DNA of 10,292 nt. Source: an uncultured Clostridia bacterium (GTDB lineage Bacteria; Bacillota; Clostridia; TANB77; CAG-508). Shown piece by piece: positions 1-6,221 of this stretch (position 1 is the first letter of the stretch; the number at the start of each line of letters is the position of its first letter). The notes beneath the pieces are model-generated. The model did no database searches. It worked only from the letters and a program-made list of their open reading frames with translations, and was not told the origin of the DNA. The DNA is taken from positions 1 to 10,292 of the forward strand of contig CALXSO010000117.1 of NCBI GenBank assembly GCA_944391155.1, in the 5' to 3' direction. A program made the translations under genes and the position numbers.

Positions 1-7
1 GCAAAAT

Positions 8-104
8 AGTTCAAAAGGTTGATGAGTAAATATTTCTTGTCAAAGACATATGCGAAGACTTAAAATTTTTGACAAAAATTATTTACCTATCAACCTTTTG
101 AACT
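8..104. repeat. Long imperfect inverted repeat (about 39-nt arms)
   Basis: Bases 8-46 pair with 66-104, with clear mismatches only at 25/87, 33/79 and 36/76. The outer 16 bp (8-23 with 89-104, beginning AGTTCAAAAGG) are perfect. The unpaired centre (47-65) includes CATATG. This is much longer than an ordinary intrinsic terminator stem. A T-rich stretch follows on the plus strand (TTATTTTTG) and a shorter one on the minus strand (ATTTTGC), so a bidirectional terminator downstream of the 213-692 gene is possible. A miniature inverted-repeat element is the other reading. No target-site duplication is evident and no second copy lies in the window. Confidence 0.75.
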
Positions 105-212
105 GCTTATTTTTGTGATAAATAAAATTGTATTGTAAACTTTATTTTTAATATTTATTTTATATTTTATTTGTATTAATAAATTTATTTAATCTTGCTA
201 TATGCCCTTGAG

Positions 213-692
213 TTATAATGTTCTATAATTATTCTTATCTGCTCTATCATCTAATTTTCTATCAAATTCTTTGTTTTTATAAAACCAATCTGTTTTTTTA
301 TCAACTGGATGTTCTTTTCTTCCTCTATCTAGCAATAAATCTATTAAAACTGCTAGAGGTAATATTAATCCAATAATAGAAAATATTAAATCTCCTGCTT
401 GAGCCATAGTAAATGTCTCATCTCTAGATAATATACCTATTTTTTCTGTTACGTCACCACCAAAATATATTGCATGTAATGTTAGATATAGTAAAGATCC
501 TAATATTTTTCTTTTTACTACTAAAATTACACATATTAAAAATGCAAATAAAAGTATTACTTCAAATTTTTCATCTATAGGTATGATTCCCATAAAATCT
601 TTTCCAAGTTCAGACATAACTGTTATTATGATTCTTAATATCCAAAATAAAATCATAAACATTACTAATAAGTATGTTGAAAATTTTTTCAC
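213..692 (-). CDS. Small multi-pass membrane protein of unknown function
   Basis: The 159-residue protein is not assigned to a named family. It has about four hydrophobic segments, at residues 6-26, 44-60, 63-78 and 100-122. The last 37 residues are a strongly charged, presumably cytoplasmic tail containing KTDWFYKNKEFDRKLDDR. The start is a GTG at 690-692, supported by an AGGGGGG ribosome binding site six bases upstream; the usual MKKF N-terminus follows. It lies on the same strand as yrzB but beyond a strong hairpin (720-756), so it may be a separate unit, although no good promoter fits in the short gap. Function is unknown; it may be an integral membrane accessory protein. Confidence 0.82.
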   Translation of the reverse strand: MKKFSTYLLVMFMILFWILRIIITVMSELGKDFMGIIPIDEKFEVILLFAFLICVILVVKRKILGSLLYLTLHAIYFGGDVTEKIGILSRDETFTMAQAGDLIFSIIGLILPLAVLIDLLLDRGRKEHPVDKKTDWFYKNKEFDRKLDDRADKNNYRTL

Positions 693-698
693 TATAAT

Positions 699-705
699 CC
701 CCCCT
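699..705 (-). promoter_or_regulatory. Poly-G ribosome binding site fixing a GTG start
   Basis: The minus strand reads AGGGGGG followed by six bases and GTG. This is the only strong Shine-Dalgarno-like site near the start of the 159-residue membrane protein and it decides the GTG start. The same hexa-G plus six bases plus GTG arrangement occurs at 2998-3003. Confidence 0.6.
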
Positions 706-719
706 AGTTTATTTGCAAA

Positions 720-756
720 ACTGCCTTATAATTTTTATTATTTATTATAAGGCAGT
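720..756 (-). terminator. Intrinsic terminator (or attenuator) after yrzB
   Basis: A perfect 13-bp stem (720-732 with 744-756, ACTGCCTTATAAT) encloses an 11-base AT loop. On the minus strand the stem is followed by TTTTGC, a short U tract. It begins 20 bases past the yrzB stop, as expected for the end of the ireB-ruvX-yrzB operon. Only about 15 bases separate it from the ribosome binding site of the next minus-strand gene, so it could also regulate readthrough into that gene. Confidence 0.65.
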
Positions 757-775
757 CTTCATGTATATATTTATA

Positions 776-1084
776 CTAGTCTACAAAATCAAAATCATCT
801 TTAAATCTTTCTTTGAAGATTTGAAATACTTTGTTTAAAGTTTCTTCATCTTCTACACTAACATATGATTCTTCTTCTGTATCTTCATCGATGTCTTCTA
901 CTTTTAATATTACTACTTCTCCTTCTTCTTCTTCTCCTACTTCAGTCATTGGTAATAATACAATATATTCTTCGTTTTCATATTCAATTAGATCAAGAAA
1001 CTCAAATTTTACTTCATTTCCGTCTTCATCATTTAATATTACTATGTTATCTCCTAATTCCTCTTCATTAAAATTTTCTTCCAT
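776..1084 (-). CDS. yrzB: DUF1292 family protein, YrzB-like
   Basis: The 102-residue, extremely acidic protein matches the YrzB/DUF1292 family in size, composition and motifs: an N-terminal stretch with DNIVILNDEDGNEVKFEFLD, then EYIVLLP, an acidic loop, VVILKVE, and a C-terminal helix beginning DEETLNKVFQIFKERF. The biochemical role of the family is not established. Position is the strongest context evidence, since yrzB follows ruvX and ireB in many Firmicutes. The start has AAGGAG seven bases upstream. Unlike the tight upstream genes, it is separated from ruvX by 115 bases containing a plausible promoter (1139-1167), so it may be transcribed both with and without ruvX. Confidence 0.9.
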   Translation of the reverse strand: MEENFNEEELGDNIVILNDEDGNEVKFEFLDLIEYENEEYIVLLPMTEVGEEEEGEVVILKVEDIDEDTEEESYVSVEDEETLNKVFQIFKERFKDDFDFVD

Positions 1085-1138
1085 AATTTTCTCCTTTCAA
1101 TTAATTTTTATTAGTTATCATTATTATAAGTTGCTTTT

Positions 1139-1167
1139 ATAATATATTATCTTTTTTAAAATTGCAA
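1139..1167 (-). promoter_or_regulatory. Possible sigma-A promoter for yrzB
   Basis: On the minus strand TTGCAA (1162-1167) lies 17 bases before TATTAT (1139-1144), each close to the consensus hexamers at optimal spacing. This would give a leader of about 48 bases before yrzB. The region is almost pure A/T, so chance matches are likely and confidence is moderate. Confidence 0.4.
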
Positions 1168-1199
1168 TATCTTTCTATTTTTTTATAATATTTTTAATA

Positions 1200-1625
1200 T
1201 TATTGTTTGTTTTCTTGTTTTTTTAAATATGCTTGTAAAATGTATACAGCTGCTATTGTATCTACAATATTTCGTTTATTTTTTTTATCTACATTAAGAA
1301 AATTCATTGTTTTTTGTGCTTCAATAGTTGTTAGTCTTTCATCCATTGTTTCAATTTTTATTTTGTTATATTTACATTTTAGTTTATGAATAAATTTTTC
1401 TGTGATTTCTGTTCTCTGTGTTTTTTCTCCTTTTAAATTTAATGGTAATCCTACAACTATTTTTTCAATTTCATATTGCACTATAATTTCATCTAATCTT
1501 TTTAATACATTTTTGTCTGATTGATTTCTTTGAATTGTTTCTAATCCTTGCACTGTTATATTTAGAGCATCAGTAATTGCTACCCCTACTCTAGCATCTC
1601 CATAATCTAATCCCAATATTCTCAT
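1200..1625 (-). CDS. ruvX: Putative pre-16S rRNA nuclease / Holliday junction resolvase RuvX (YqgF)
   Basis: The 141-residue protein has the full YqgF/RuvX RNase H-like fold signature and usual family length. It opens MRILGLDYGDARVGVAITD with catalytic Asp7, has the VVGLPLNLKG motif at 57-66, DERLTT with Glu96, and Asp122 in the last helix (IVDTIAAVYILQ), completing the acidic triad that binds metal ions. The family was first proposed as Holliday junction resolvases and later linked to processing of the 16S rRNA 5' end. The ATG overlaps the ireB stop by four bases (ATGA). No strong ribosome binding site lies at normal spacing (AGGA is 12 bases upstream), so translational coupling to ireB is likely. 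Confidence 0.95.
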   Translation of the reverse strand: MRILGLDYGDARVGVAITDALNITVQGLETIQRNQSDKNVLKRLDEIIVQYEIEKIVVGLPLNLKGEKTQRTEITEKFIHKLKCKYNKIKIETMDERLTTIEAQKTMNFLNVDKKNKRNIVDTIAAVYILQAYLKKQENKQ

Positions 1626-1879
1626 TGTTCTTCAATTCCTATATAATTTTTTACCATTTTTTCTAATAATTCATCACGCTCTATTGTTCTTATTTTGTTT
1701 CTTGCATCTTTATGGCTTGTTATATATGTTGGATCACCTGATAGAATATATCCAACAATTTGATTTATAGGATTATATCCTTTTTCTACTAATGCTTCAT
1801 ACACTTCTTTTAATACTTCTTTTGTTTTTGCATTTTGGACTTTCTCTACTTCAAAATTCATCGTTTTGTCAAAATTCAT
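1622..1879 (-). CDS. ireB: IreB family regulatory phosphoprotein (UPF0297, YrzL)
   Basis: The 85-residue protein matches IreB/YrzL over its whole length: N-terminal FDKTMNF, central VYEALVEKGYNPINQIVGYI, then SGDPTYITSHKDARN and a C-terminal helix (IRTIERDELLEKMV). In Enterococcus IreB is phosphorylated on N-terminal threonines by the PASTA kinase IreK and influences cephalosporin resistance and envelope homeostasis. Here Thr6 is the only threonine in the first ten residues, so one of the two phosphosites known from Enterococcus appears absent. GGAGG lies eight bases before the ATG. The usual upstream neighbour in Firmicutes, alaS, is replaced here by the GAF/GGDEF gene 17 bases away. Expected location is cytoplasmic. 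Confidence 0.94.
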   Translation of the reverse strand: MNFDKTMNFEVEKVQNAKTKEVLKEVYEALVEKGYNPINQIVGYILSGDPTYITSHKDARNKIRTIERDELLEKMVKNYIGIEEQ

Positions 1880-1896
1880 AGTTTCTACCTCCTACT

Positions 1897-2991
1897 CTAT
1901 ATATTAGTTATATCACTTTCTGTCTTGCTTGCATTATCTAGATATTCTTCTAATTTTTTTAAAACTTCGTCTATTCCTGTTCCTTTGTAATATGTAGATA
2001 AAACAAAATTTAAAATTACATTTGTTTCTTGATTTTCTATTATATTTCCGTTTTCATCGTTTAAACTAATTTTTTCTTTTTCTAATGAATTCTTTAAATC
2101 ATTTATAAAGTCTGCTACACTGTCTGTATCCACTCCTGAAAAAGCTATTACAAATTTTGGTCCCATATATCTAACAAATACATATGTATCTGATAAATTA
2201 TCTTTAATTTTCCTACTTATTTGCCTTATTACTTCATTTCCTAATTCTCTTGAATATTTCTTGTTTATTTCTTCTAGATTTATAATTTTGAACATACAAA
2301 TTGTAGATGTTGTATATTGGTCTATTATTTTCTTTCCTTCTCCATATAAATACTCTTCTGAATATAATCCTGAAAATAAATCTGTTCTAACAATTGATTC
2401 TAATGTTTTTTGATGTGTTACTGTTTTTAAGACAGATACGATATTATCTTTTATTACTTCTAATACTGTTGTATCAACATTATCAAAATCATGTGGTACC
2501 CCACTTTCAATAATCCAGTAACCAATATATACATTATCTATATATAATGGAAAAAATATTGCTGATTTAGCTCTTCCAAATTCCATTTTTTGGTATGGTA
2601 ATCTTTCATTTGATTTATTTACAGTAACATATTTAGGGGTTGCGGTTGCAATGCTATCCTTAAACATCTCTACATCTTGTAAACTTTTTAAAGATTGCCA
2701 ATGTCTTTCATCTACATTTGATGCTTTAACAACATATTCTGCTCCGTCAAAAACAACAATTGTTGAATATTTTATTTCATATTTCTCTATTAAAATTTCA
2801 TTTATTTTTTTTATTTTGTCATCAACTGATGTTGATTCTCCTATAGCCGTCATAAAATCTTGTACTACGGATAGATTTGTTATTTTTTGATTTATATTCT
2901 TAAAAGTTTGTATTTTTTTATGTATTCTTAAATTATATATTATTAATCCAACAATTACTATAATTAATATGATAACAATTGCTATTTGCAC
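1897..2991 (-). CDS. Membrane-anchored GAF and degenerate GGDEF domain protein
   Basis: The 364-residue protein has one N-terminal transmembrane helix (about 3-20), a short coiled linker, a GAF-like sensor domain (about 40-192, with the core SAIFFPLYIDNVYIGYWIIE) and a GGDEF-fold domain (about 197-355). The GGDEF domain starts with RTDLFSGLYSEEYL, echoing the D-x-L-T-G-L-x-N-R-x-x-L helix. The signature loop reads MGPKF (276-280) instead of GGDEF, so the metal-binding and catalytic acidic residues are gone. Diguanylate cyclase activity is therefore unlikely; a binding or scaffolding role is inferred. The start is GTG with GGGGGG six bases upstream. It is 18 bases downstream of the CpaE-like gene and 17 bases upstream of ireB, so it probably belongs to one operon. 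The signal sensed by the GAF domain cannot be read from the sequence. Confidence 0.87.
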   Translation of the reverse strand: MQIAIVIILIIVIVGLIIYNLRIHKKIQTFKNINQKITNLSVVQDFMTAIGESTSVDDKIKKINEILIEKYEIKYSTIVVFDGAEYVVKASNVDERHWQSLKSLQDVEMFKDSIATATPKYVTVNKSNERLPYQKMEFGRAKSAIFFPLYIDNVYIGYWIIESGVPHDFDNVDTTVLEVIKDNIVSVLKTVTHQKTLESIVRTDLFSGLYSEEYLYGEGKKIIDQYTTSTICMFKIINLEEINKKYSRELGNEVIRQISRKIKDNLSDTYVFVRYMGPKFVIAFSGVDTDSVADFINDLKNSLEKEKISLNDENGNIIENQETNVILNFVLSTYYKGTGIDEVLKKLEEYLDNASKTESDITNI

Positions 2992-2997
2992 TATTTT

Positions 2998-3003
2998 CCC
3001 CCC
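2998..3003 (-). promoter_or_regulatory. Poly-G ribosome binding site fixing a GTG start
   Basis: The minus strand reads ATAGGGGGG, six bases, then GTG at 2991-2989. It selects the start of the GAF/GGDEF protein, placing a hydrophobic helix right at the N-terminus. It is a near copy of the site at 699-705. Confidence 0.6.
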
Positions 3004-3009
3004 TATGTT

Positions 3010-5523
3010 TTAATATTTTTTCATTTGATCTAAAGTGGAATTAATACTATCTGAAAATCCATTATTCATTGCTGTTGGTGGTTTATATGCTGATGGTTTA
3101 GCTACATTAGTTGAAAAAACCAAATTTGATAATTCTTGTAATGCTTGCATAATATTTTTTGGATATCCTCTTAGAGTTATATTGCAATCTATTAATGATC
3201 CTAAATAGCTTGAATATACATCTTCGTTAAATGGTATTGATATATATTTTATTGAATTTCTATCAAATAATTCTGTCATAAAAGACATTGATGGATCATT
3301 ATAAAATGCCATTCCACCTATTATAGCTTTTTCATTAACTCCTCTTACTTTTACAACTTTATTTAATACAATTCTTAATTTTTTTTCGTCTAAAATATTC
3401 TTTGATTTTAATTCTCTTAAAAACGCTGTCAATGGTTGTATTGTTAATACATCTAAAGATTGTACTAAATATATTTCTTGTGCTTGTCTAAAATAATTAA
3501 TTGGTGTATCAAAATCACAATCTATTAATATTACTGTGTGATTTTTAACTAATGTTTGTAAAATTTCTCCTGAATTTTCTATTAAATTTCTTTCATCTTC
3601 TAATGCTGTATAAACTGTTAGTTTTTTTTCTGCTTGTATTCCTTTTGATACTCCTCGTATTAAATTATCTATACATTCTGATGATAATTGTCTTAAGCTT
3701 TCTTCGTTTTTTGTATAAATATAATATGCATTTCTATTTTTAGTAGTATCTAATATTGCTACATCAATTCCTCTTGAAGATAGTATCTTTGCTACATTAT
3801 TAACAATAAATGATGTACCATTTTTACTTGTTCCCACAAAACATGCTATTTTGTTATTTTGTGTAAGTAAACTAGATATATCTATATTTTTTTCTATATC
3901 ATCTCTATCTTCTTTTATATTTTTTTGATAATAATTATTGCTTTCTTGAAAATCGTATGGAGAACTAACATTATTTGTATTATATGTTTCTGCCTTTCTT
4001 ATTTTTTCTTGTTTGTCTAATTCATTAAATTCTTCTAGATTTTTTTCTGGTTCAAATCCTGGTAATGCGAATTCATCTTCATCTTCATCTTGTCCAAATC
4101 CTGGTATTTCAATTTCGTCTTCCTGCTTTTCTGTTTCTAATCCTGGTAAACTTATTTCTTCTGTTTCTTTTGAATCTGTGTTTTCGTCTTCCAATCCAGG
4201 TAATGTCATATTATTTTCATAATCTTCTAGTACTCCTTTAGTCTCAAAGTTAGAAAACATATCCTCATTATAATTATCACTTGATGAATCATCTTTGTAA
4301 TTATTTATATCTGTATTTTTTTGTGTTTCTAATGTTGTATTTTCATCTTCAAATCCTGGTAATACCACATTTGACTGTGTTTCTACTTGTTTTCTTGGTC
4401 TTCCCCTTTTTCTTTTTGGCTTTTCTTCTATATTTTCTTCAATTGGTTGTTGCTTTCTTGGTCTTCCTCTACTTCTTTTTACTGGTTTAACAATATTTTC
4501 TTCTTTTGGTTCTTCTATAATTTCTGTACTTTTTAAAATTGGTTTTTCTTCTACTTCTGCTTCTATTTTTACTGGTTCTTGTGCCTCTTTTATTTTTGCA
4601 TTTTTTAATTCTTCTAACTTTCCTGTTTCATTACTTTTGAATTCTTCTTTTGATTCTGTAATTGGTTTTTTTGATAATTTTCTTTTTCCAGATATATTAA
4701 CTGATGATGGTATAACAACAGGTTTTGTCATTATTGCTTCATTTGTTTTTGGCTTTAGTAATTTTTCTGTTGTTCCTGCTTCTTCTTCTTTCTTCTTTTG
4801 TTTTCTTAGGTTGTTTGATACACTTTGGTTGTAAGCAATCAATTTTTGATATTTAGGTGATCTTTCTTCTAGTGTAGCTCTTACATTTAATGGTAAAAAC
4901 TTACAAATAACTTTAAGTTGTGTATCATTATATTGTTCAGCTATACTGTTAAAACTTTCTATGTATTTATCTTCATTTTTTCCTATTCTTTTAAAATGTG
5001 ATAATATATTTTGAATCTCAACCTCACTAACATCATTTTCATTTTCAGGTTGATATTTTACTTCATCTGATTCTATTTTGTAGTATGTTTTTGCTTCTCT
5101 TTTTACTCTTGGCTTATTTATTAATTTACAAACTTCTTCTACACTTCTGTCATTTCCTAGTAAAGCATTATAAATTCCAATTCCAAAAAGTTTTGAAAGC
5201 ATTTGTTCAGATTTTGTTCTTCTGTCTGCACAAATTATTATAATTGGTATATCTTCACCACTTATATTAATAGCTTCATCACTTATACTATCCAATCTAT
5301 CAAATATAAATTTATCTATTTGATCATATTGATTATGTGAAAAAGCCTCTAAATCTTCACTTATAACTATCCTATCATAAGTTTTGTCTTTTTGTAATTC
5401 TTTTAAAATTGCATTGAAGTAATAAACATTTTTATATGAAATTATTTCTTTGTATTCTTTTTGATATTTTTTTACTATGGATTCTGATATTTCTTCATTA
5501 CTTACAGCAAATAAAACTTTCAT
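3010..5523 (-). CDS. CpaE/MinD-like protein: pseudo-receiver, AT-hook linker, degenerate P-loop domain
   Basis: The 837-residue protein has three parts. Residues 1-135 resemble a response-regulator receiver fold, as in CpaE, with the phospho-Asp position replaced (RIVISED, 51-57) and no conserved switch lysine. Residues about 140-550 are charged and probably disordered apart from a helical segment near 165-230; they hold two RGRPRK motifs (349-357, 369-378) and five LPGF/LPGL/IPGF motifs (388-490). Residues about 556-805 resemble a MinD/ParA/CpaE ATPase: an N-terminal strand-loop-helix GTSKNGTS (564-571), LDTT at 591-594 and Walker B-like ILIDCD at 665-670. The loop lacks the Walker A lysine (Thr at that place) and the MinD-type signature lysine, so ATP hydrolysis is doubtful. 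CpaE proteins position Tad pilus machinery; this one may organise a related envelope complex. GGAAGGGGG six bases upstream sets the ATG, which is three bases past the preceding stop. Confidence 0.85.
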   Translation of the reverse strand: MKVLFAVSNEEISESIVKKYQKEYKEIISYKNVYYFNAILKELQKDKTYDRIVISEDLEAFSHNQYDQIDKFIFDRLDSISDEAINISGEDIPIIIICADRRTKSEQMLSKLFGIGIYNALLGNDRSVEEVCKLINKPRVKREAKTYYKIESDEVKYQPENENDVSEVEIQNILSHFKRIGKNEDKYIESFNSIAEQYNDTQLKVICKFLPLNVRATLEERSPKYQKLIAYNQSVSNNLRKQKKKEEEAGTTEKLLKPKTNEAIMTKPVVIPSSVNISGKRKLSKKPITESKEEFKSNETGKLEELKNAKIKEAQEPVKIEAEVEEKPILKSTEIIEEPKEENIVKPVKRSRGRPRKQQPIEENIEEKPKRKRGRPRKQVETQSNVVLPGFEDENTTLETQKNTDINNYKDDSSSDNYNEDMFSNFETKGVLEDYENNMTLPGLEDENTDSKETEEISLPGLETEKQEDEIEIPGFGQDEDEDEFALPGFEPEKNLEEFNELDKQEKIRKAETYNTNNVSSPYDFQESNNYYQKNIKEDRDDIEKNIDISSLLTQNNKIACFVGTSKNGTSFIVNNVAKILSSRGIDVAILDTTKNRNAYYIYTKNEESLRQLSSECIDNLIRGVSKGIQAEKKLTVYTALEDERNLIENSGEILQTLVKNHTVILIDCDFDTPINYFRQAQEIYLVQSLDVLTIQPLTAFLRELKSKNILDEKKLRIVLNKVVKVRGVNEKAIIGGMAFYNDPSMSFMTELFDRNSIKYISIPFNEDVYSSYLGSLIDCNITLRGYPKNIMQALQELSNLVFSTNVAKPSAYKPPTAMNNGFSDSINSTLDQMKKY
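4054..4362 (-). repeat. Region coding five degenerate LPGF/LPGL motifs
   Basis: Within the linker of the CpaE-like protein, residues 388-490 contain LPGFEDEN, LPGLEDEN, LPGLETEK, IPGFGQDE and LPGFEPEK, separated by acidic Ser/Asn-rich spacers of irregular length. The DNA shows a recurring CCTGG/CCAGG-containing unit, one of the few GC-rich words here. The regular core with drifting spacers suggests short linear binding motifs kept by selection rather than a recent tandem duplication. Confidence 0.75.
4390..4479 (-). other. Region coding two AT-hook-like motifs
   Basis: Residues 349-357 (KRSRGRPRK) and 369-378 (PKRKRGRPRK) of the CpaE-like protein each carry the RGRP core flanked by basic residues, as in AT-hook minor-groove DNA-binding motifs. 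They are 12 residues apart, separated by an acidic stretch. DNA binding is inferred from the motif; in an AT-rich genome such motifs could bind almost anywhere on the chromosome. Confidence 0.65.
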
Positions 5524-5526
5524 TTG

Positions 5527-5940
5527 TTACCCCCTTCCAAATTTTACGAATACTGCAAATGCAAGTGGTAAAACTTGGCATATAATTAATATTGTTACAA
5601 AAGTTACAATTAACCCCATTCCTTTTTCTAAAGTATCTAATTTTCTTATACCTATTACATATTGATGTATAGCTCCTATTGCTATTCCTAAAAAGCAGAA
5701 TGGTATACTATATACTCGCACTAAATTTAAAATATATGCAACTAATCCATAGGTGTCTGAACCATATTTATCTTTGTAGTCTTCTAATGATTTTGCTTGA
5801 TTATCTTTTATTTCAATTAATTGACTTTCAGTATTTTCATCTATAACTTCATTTGAATTTTCTGCTGCATAAACTTTTGTTGTTGCAAATACGCTTAGAA
5901 TTATTAAAGCTATTACCAGTATTACTATAGTTTTTTTCAT
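5527..5940 (-). CDS. Small exported two-helix membrane protein, VirB2/TrbC-like topology
   Basis: The protein has 137 residues from the ATG at 5940. It begins MKKTIVILVIALIIL, a typical signal peptide with a probable cleavage after VYA (about residue 25). A polar acidic segment of about 40 residues follows, then two hydrophobic helices (roughly 76-98 and 108-131) joined by a short basic loop, ending in VKFGRG. Signal peptide plus two helices is the layout of VirB2/TrbC pilin-like subunits, but there is no diagnostic motif and the assignment is topological only. An upstream in-frame GTG (5952) would add four residues, but it sits only two bases from the AGGA site; the ATG is 14 bases from it, so neither spacing is ideal. 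Its stop is three bases before the CpaE-like start, giving tight coupling. Confidence 0.75.
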   Translation of the reverse strand: MKKTIVILVIALIILSVFATTKVYAAENSNEVIDENTESQLIEIKDNQAKSLEDYKDKYGSDTYGLVAYILNLVRVYSIPFCFLGIAIGAIHQYVIGIRKLDTLEKGMGLIVTFVTILIICQVLPLAFAVFVKFGRG

Positions 5941-6023
5941 GCTTAATATCACATTCCTTTCATAAGGCTTTAATTATGATAAAATTTCCTACTCTTTAGG
6001 ATATCTTAAACTATTTTAGCCCA

Positions 6024-6051
6024 ATTGTATGTTTTCTATATTCAAAATAAC
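6024..6051 (-). promoter_or_regulatory. Possible sporulation sigma-E-type promoter of the main operon
   Basis: On the minus strand GTTATTT (6045-6051), a 13-base spacer and CATACAAT (6024-6031) resemble the Bacillus/Clostridium sigma-E promoter, whose -10 consensus is CATACA-T. It would start transcription about 77 bases before the small exported protein. No better sigma-A promoter was seen nearby. AT-rich sequence makes chance matches possible. Confidence 0.35.
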
Positions 6052-6221
6052 TTTTATTCTTGTTACCACTATATCATACAATAACTTTAATAAAATAGCA
6101 AGGAATTTTTTAAAATTTATTATTTGTATATTTACTATTGTTACCAATCTGACTTAATTTTATATAAAAGTTCAAAATGCTGGTATATAAATATTTTTGA
6201 ATAAAATATTTGTTAAAACTT

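Noticed and set aside
831..1142. Plus-strand open frame with Ser-rich product opposite yrzB
   Set aside because: It is the complement of the acidic Glu/Asp codons of the DUF1292 gene, without a ribosome binding site; the minus-strand reading has family motifs.
1185..1203. Perfect 8-bp AT-only hairpin at the end of ruvX
   Set aside because: On the minus strand it is followed by A residues, not U, and partly lies within the stop region; it is too weak and wrongly placed for a terminator.
4013..4222. Plus-strand frame with repeated SNPG motifs
   Set aside because: This is the reverse reading of the LPGF/LPGL repeats in the CpaE-like gene and has no ribosome binding site or independent support.
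4054..4362. Repeated units as a CRISPR array or sortase LPxTG sites
   Set aside because: Spacing is irregular, the repeats are short and in coding frame, and the motif LPG[FL] lies mid-protein in a cytoplasmic linker without the Thr-Gly and membrane tail of a sortase signal.
5527..5940. Calling the small exported protein a definite VirB2 conjugation pilin
   Set aside because: Only signal-peptide plus two-helix topology supports it; no other conjugation genes are in the window.
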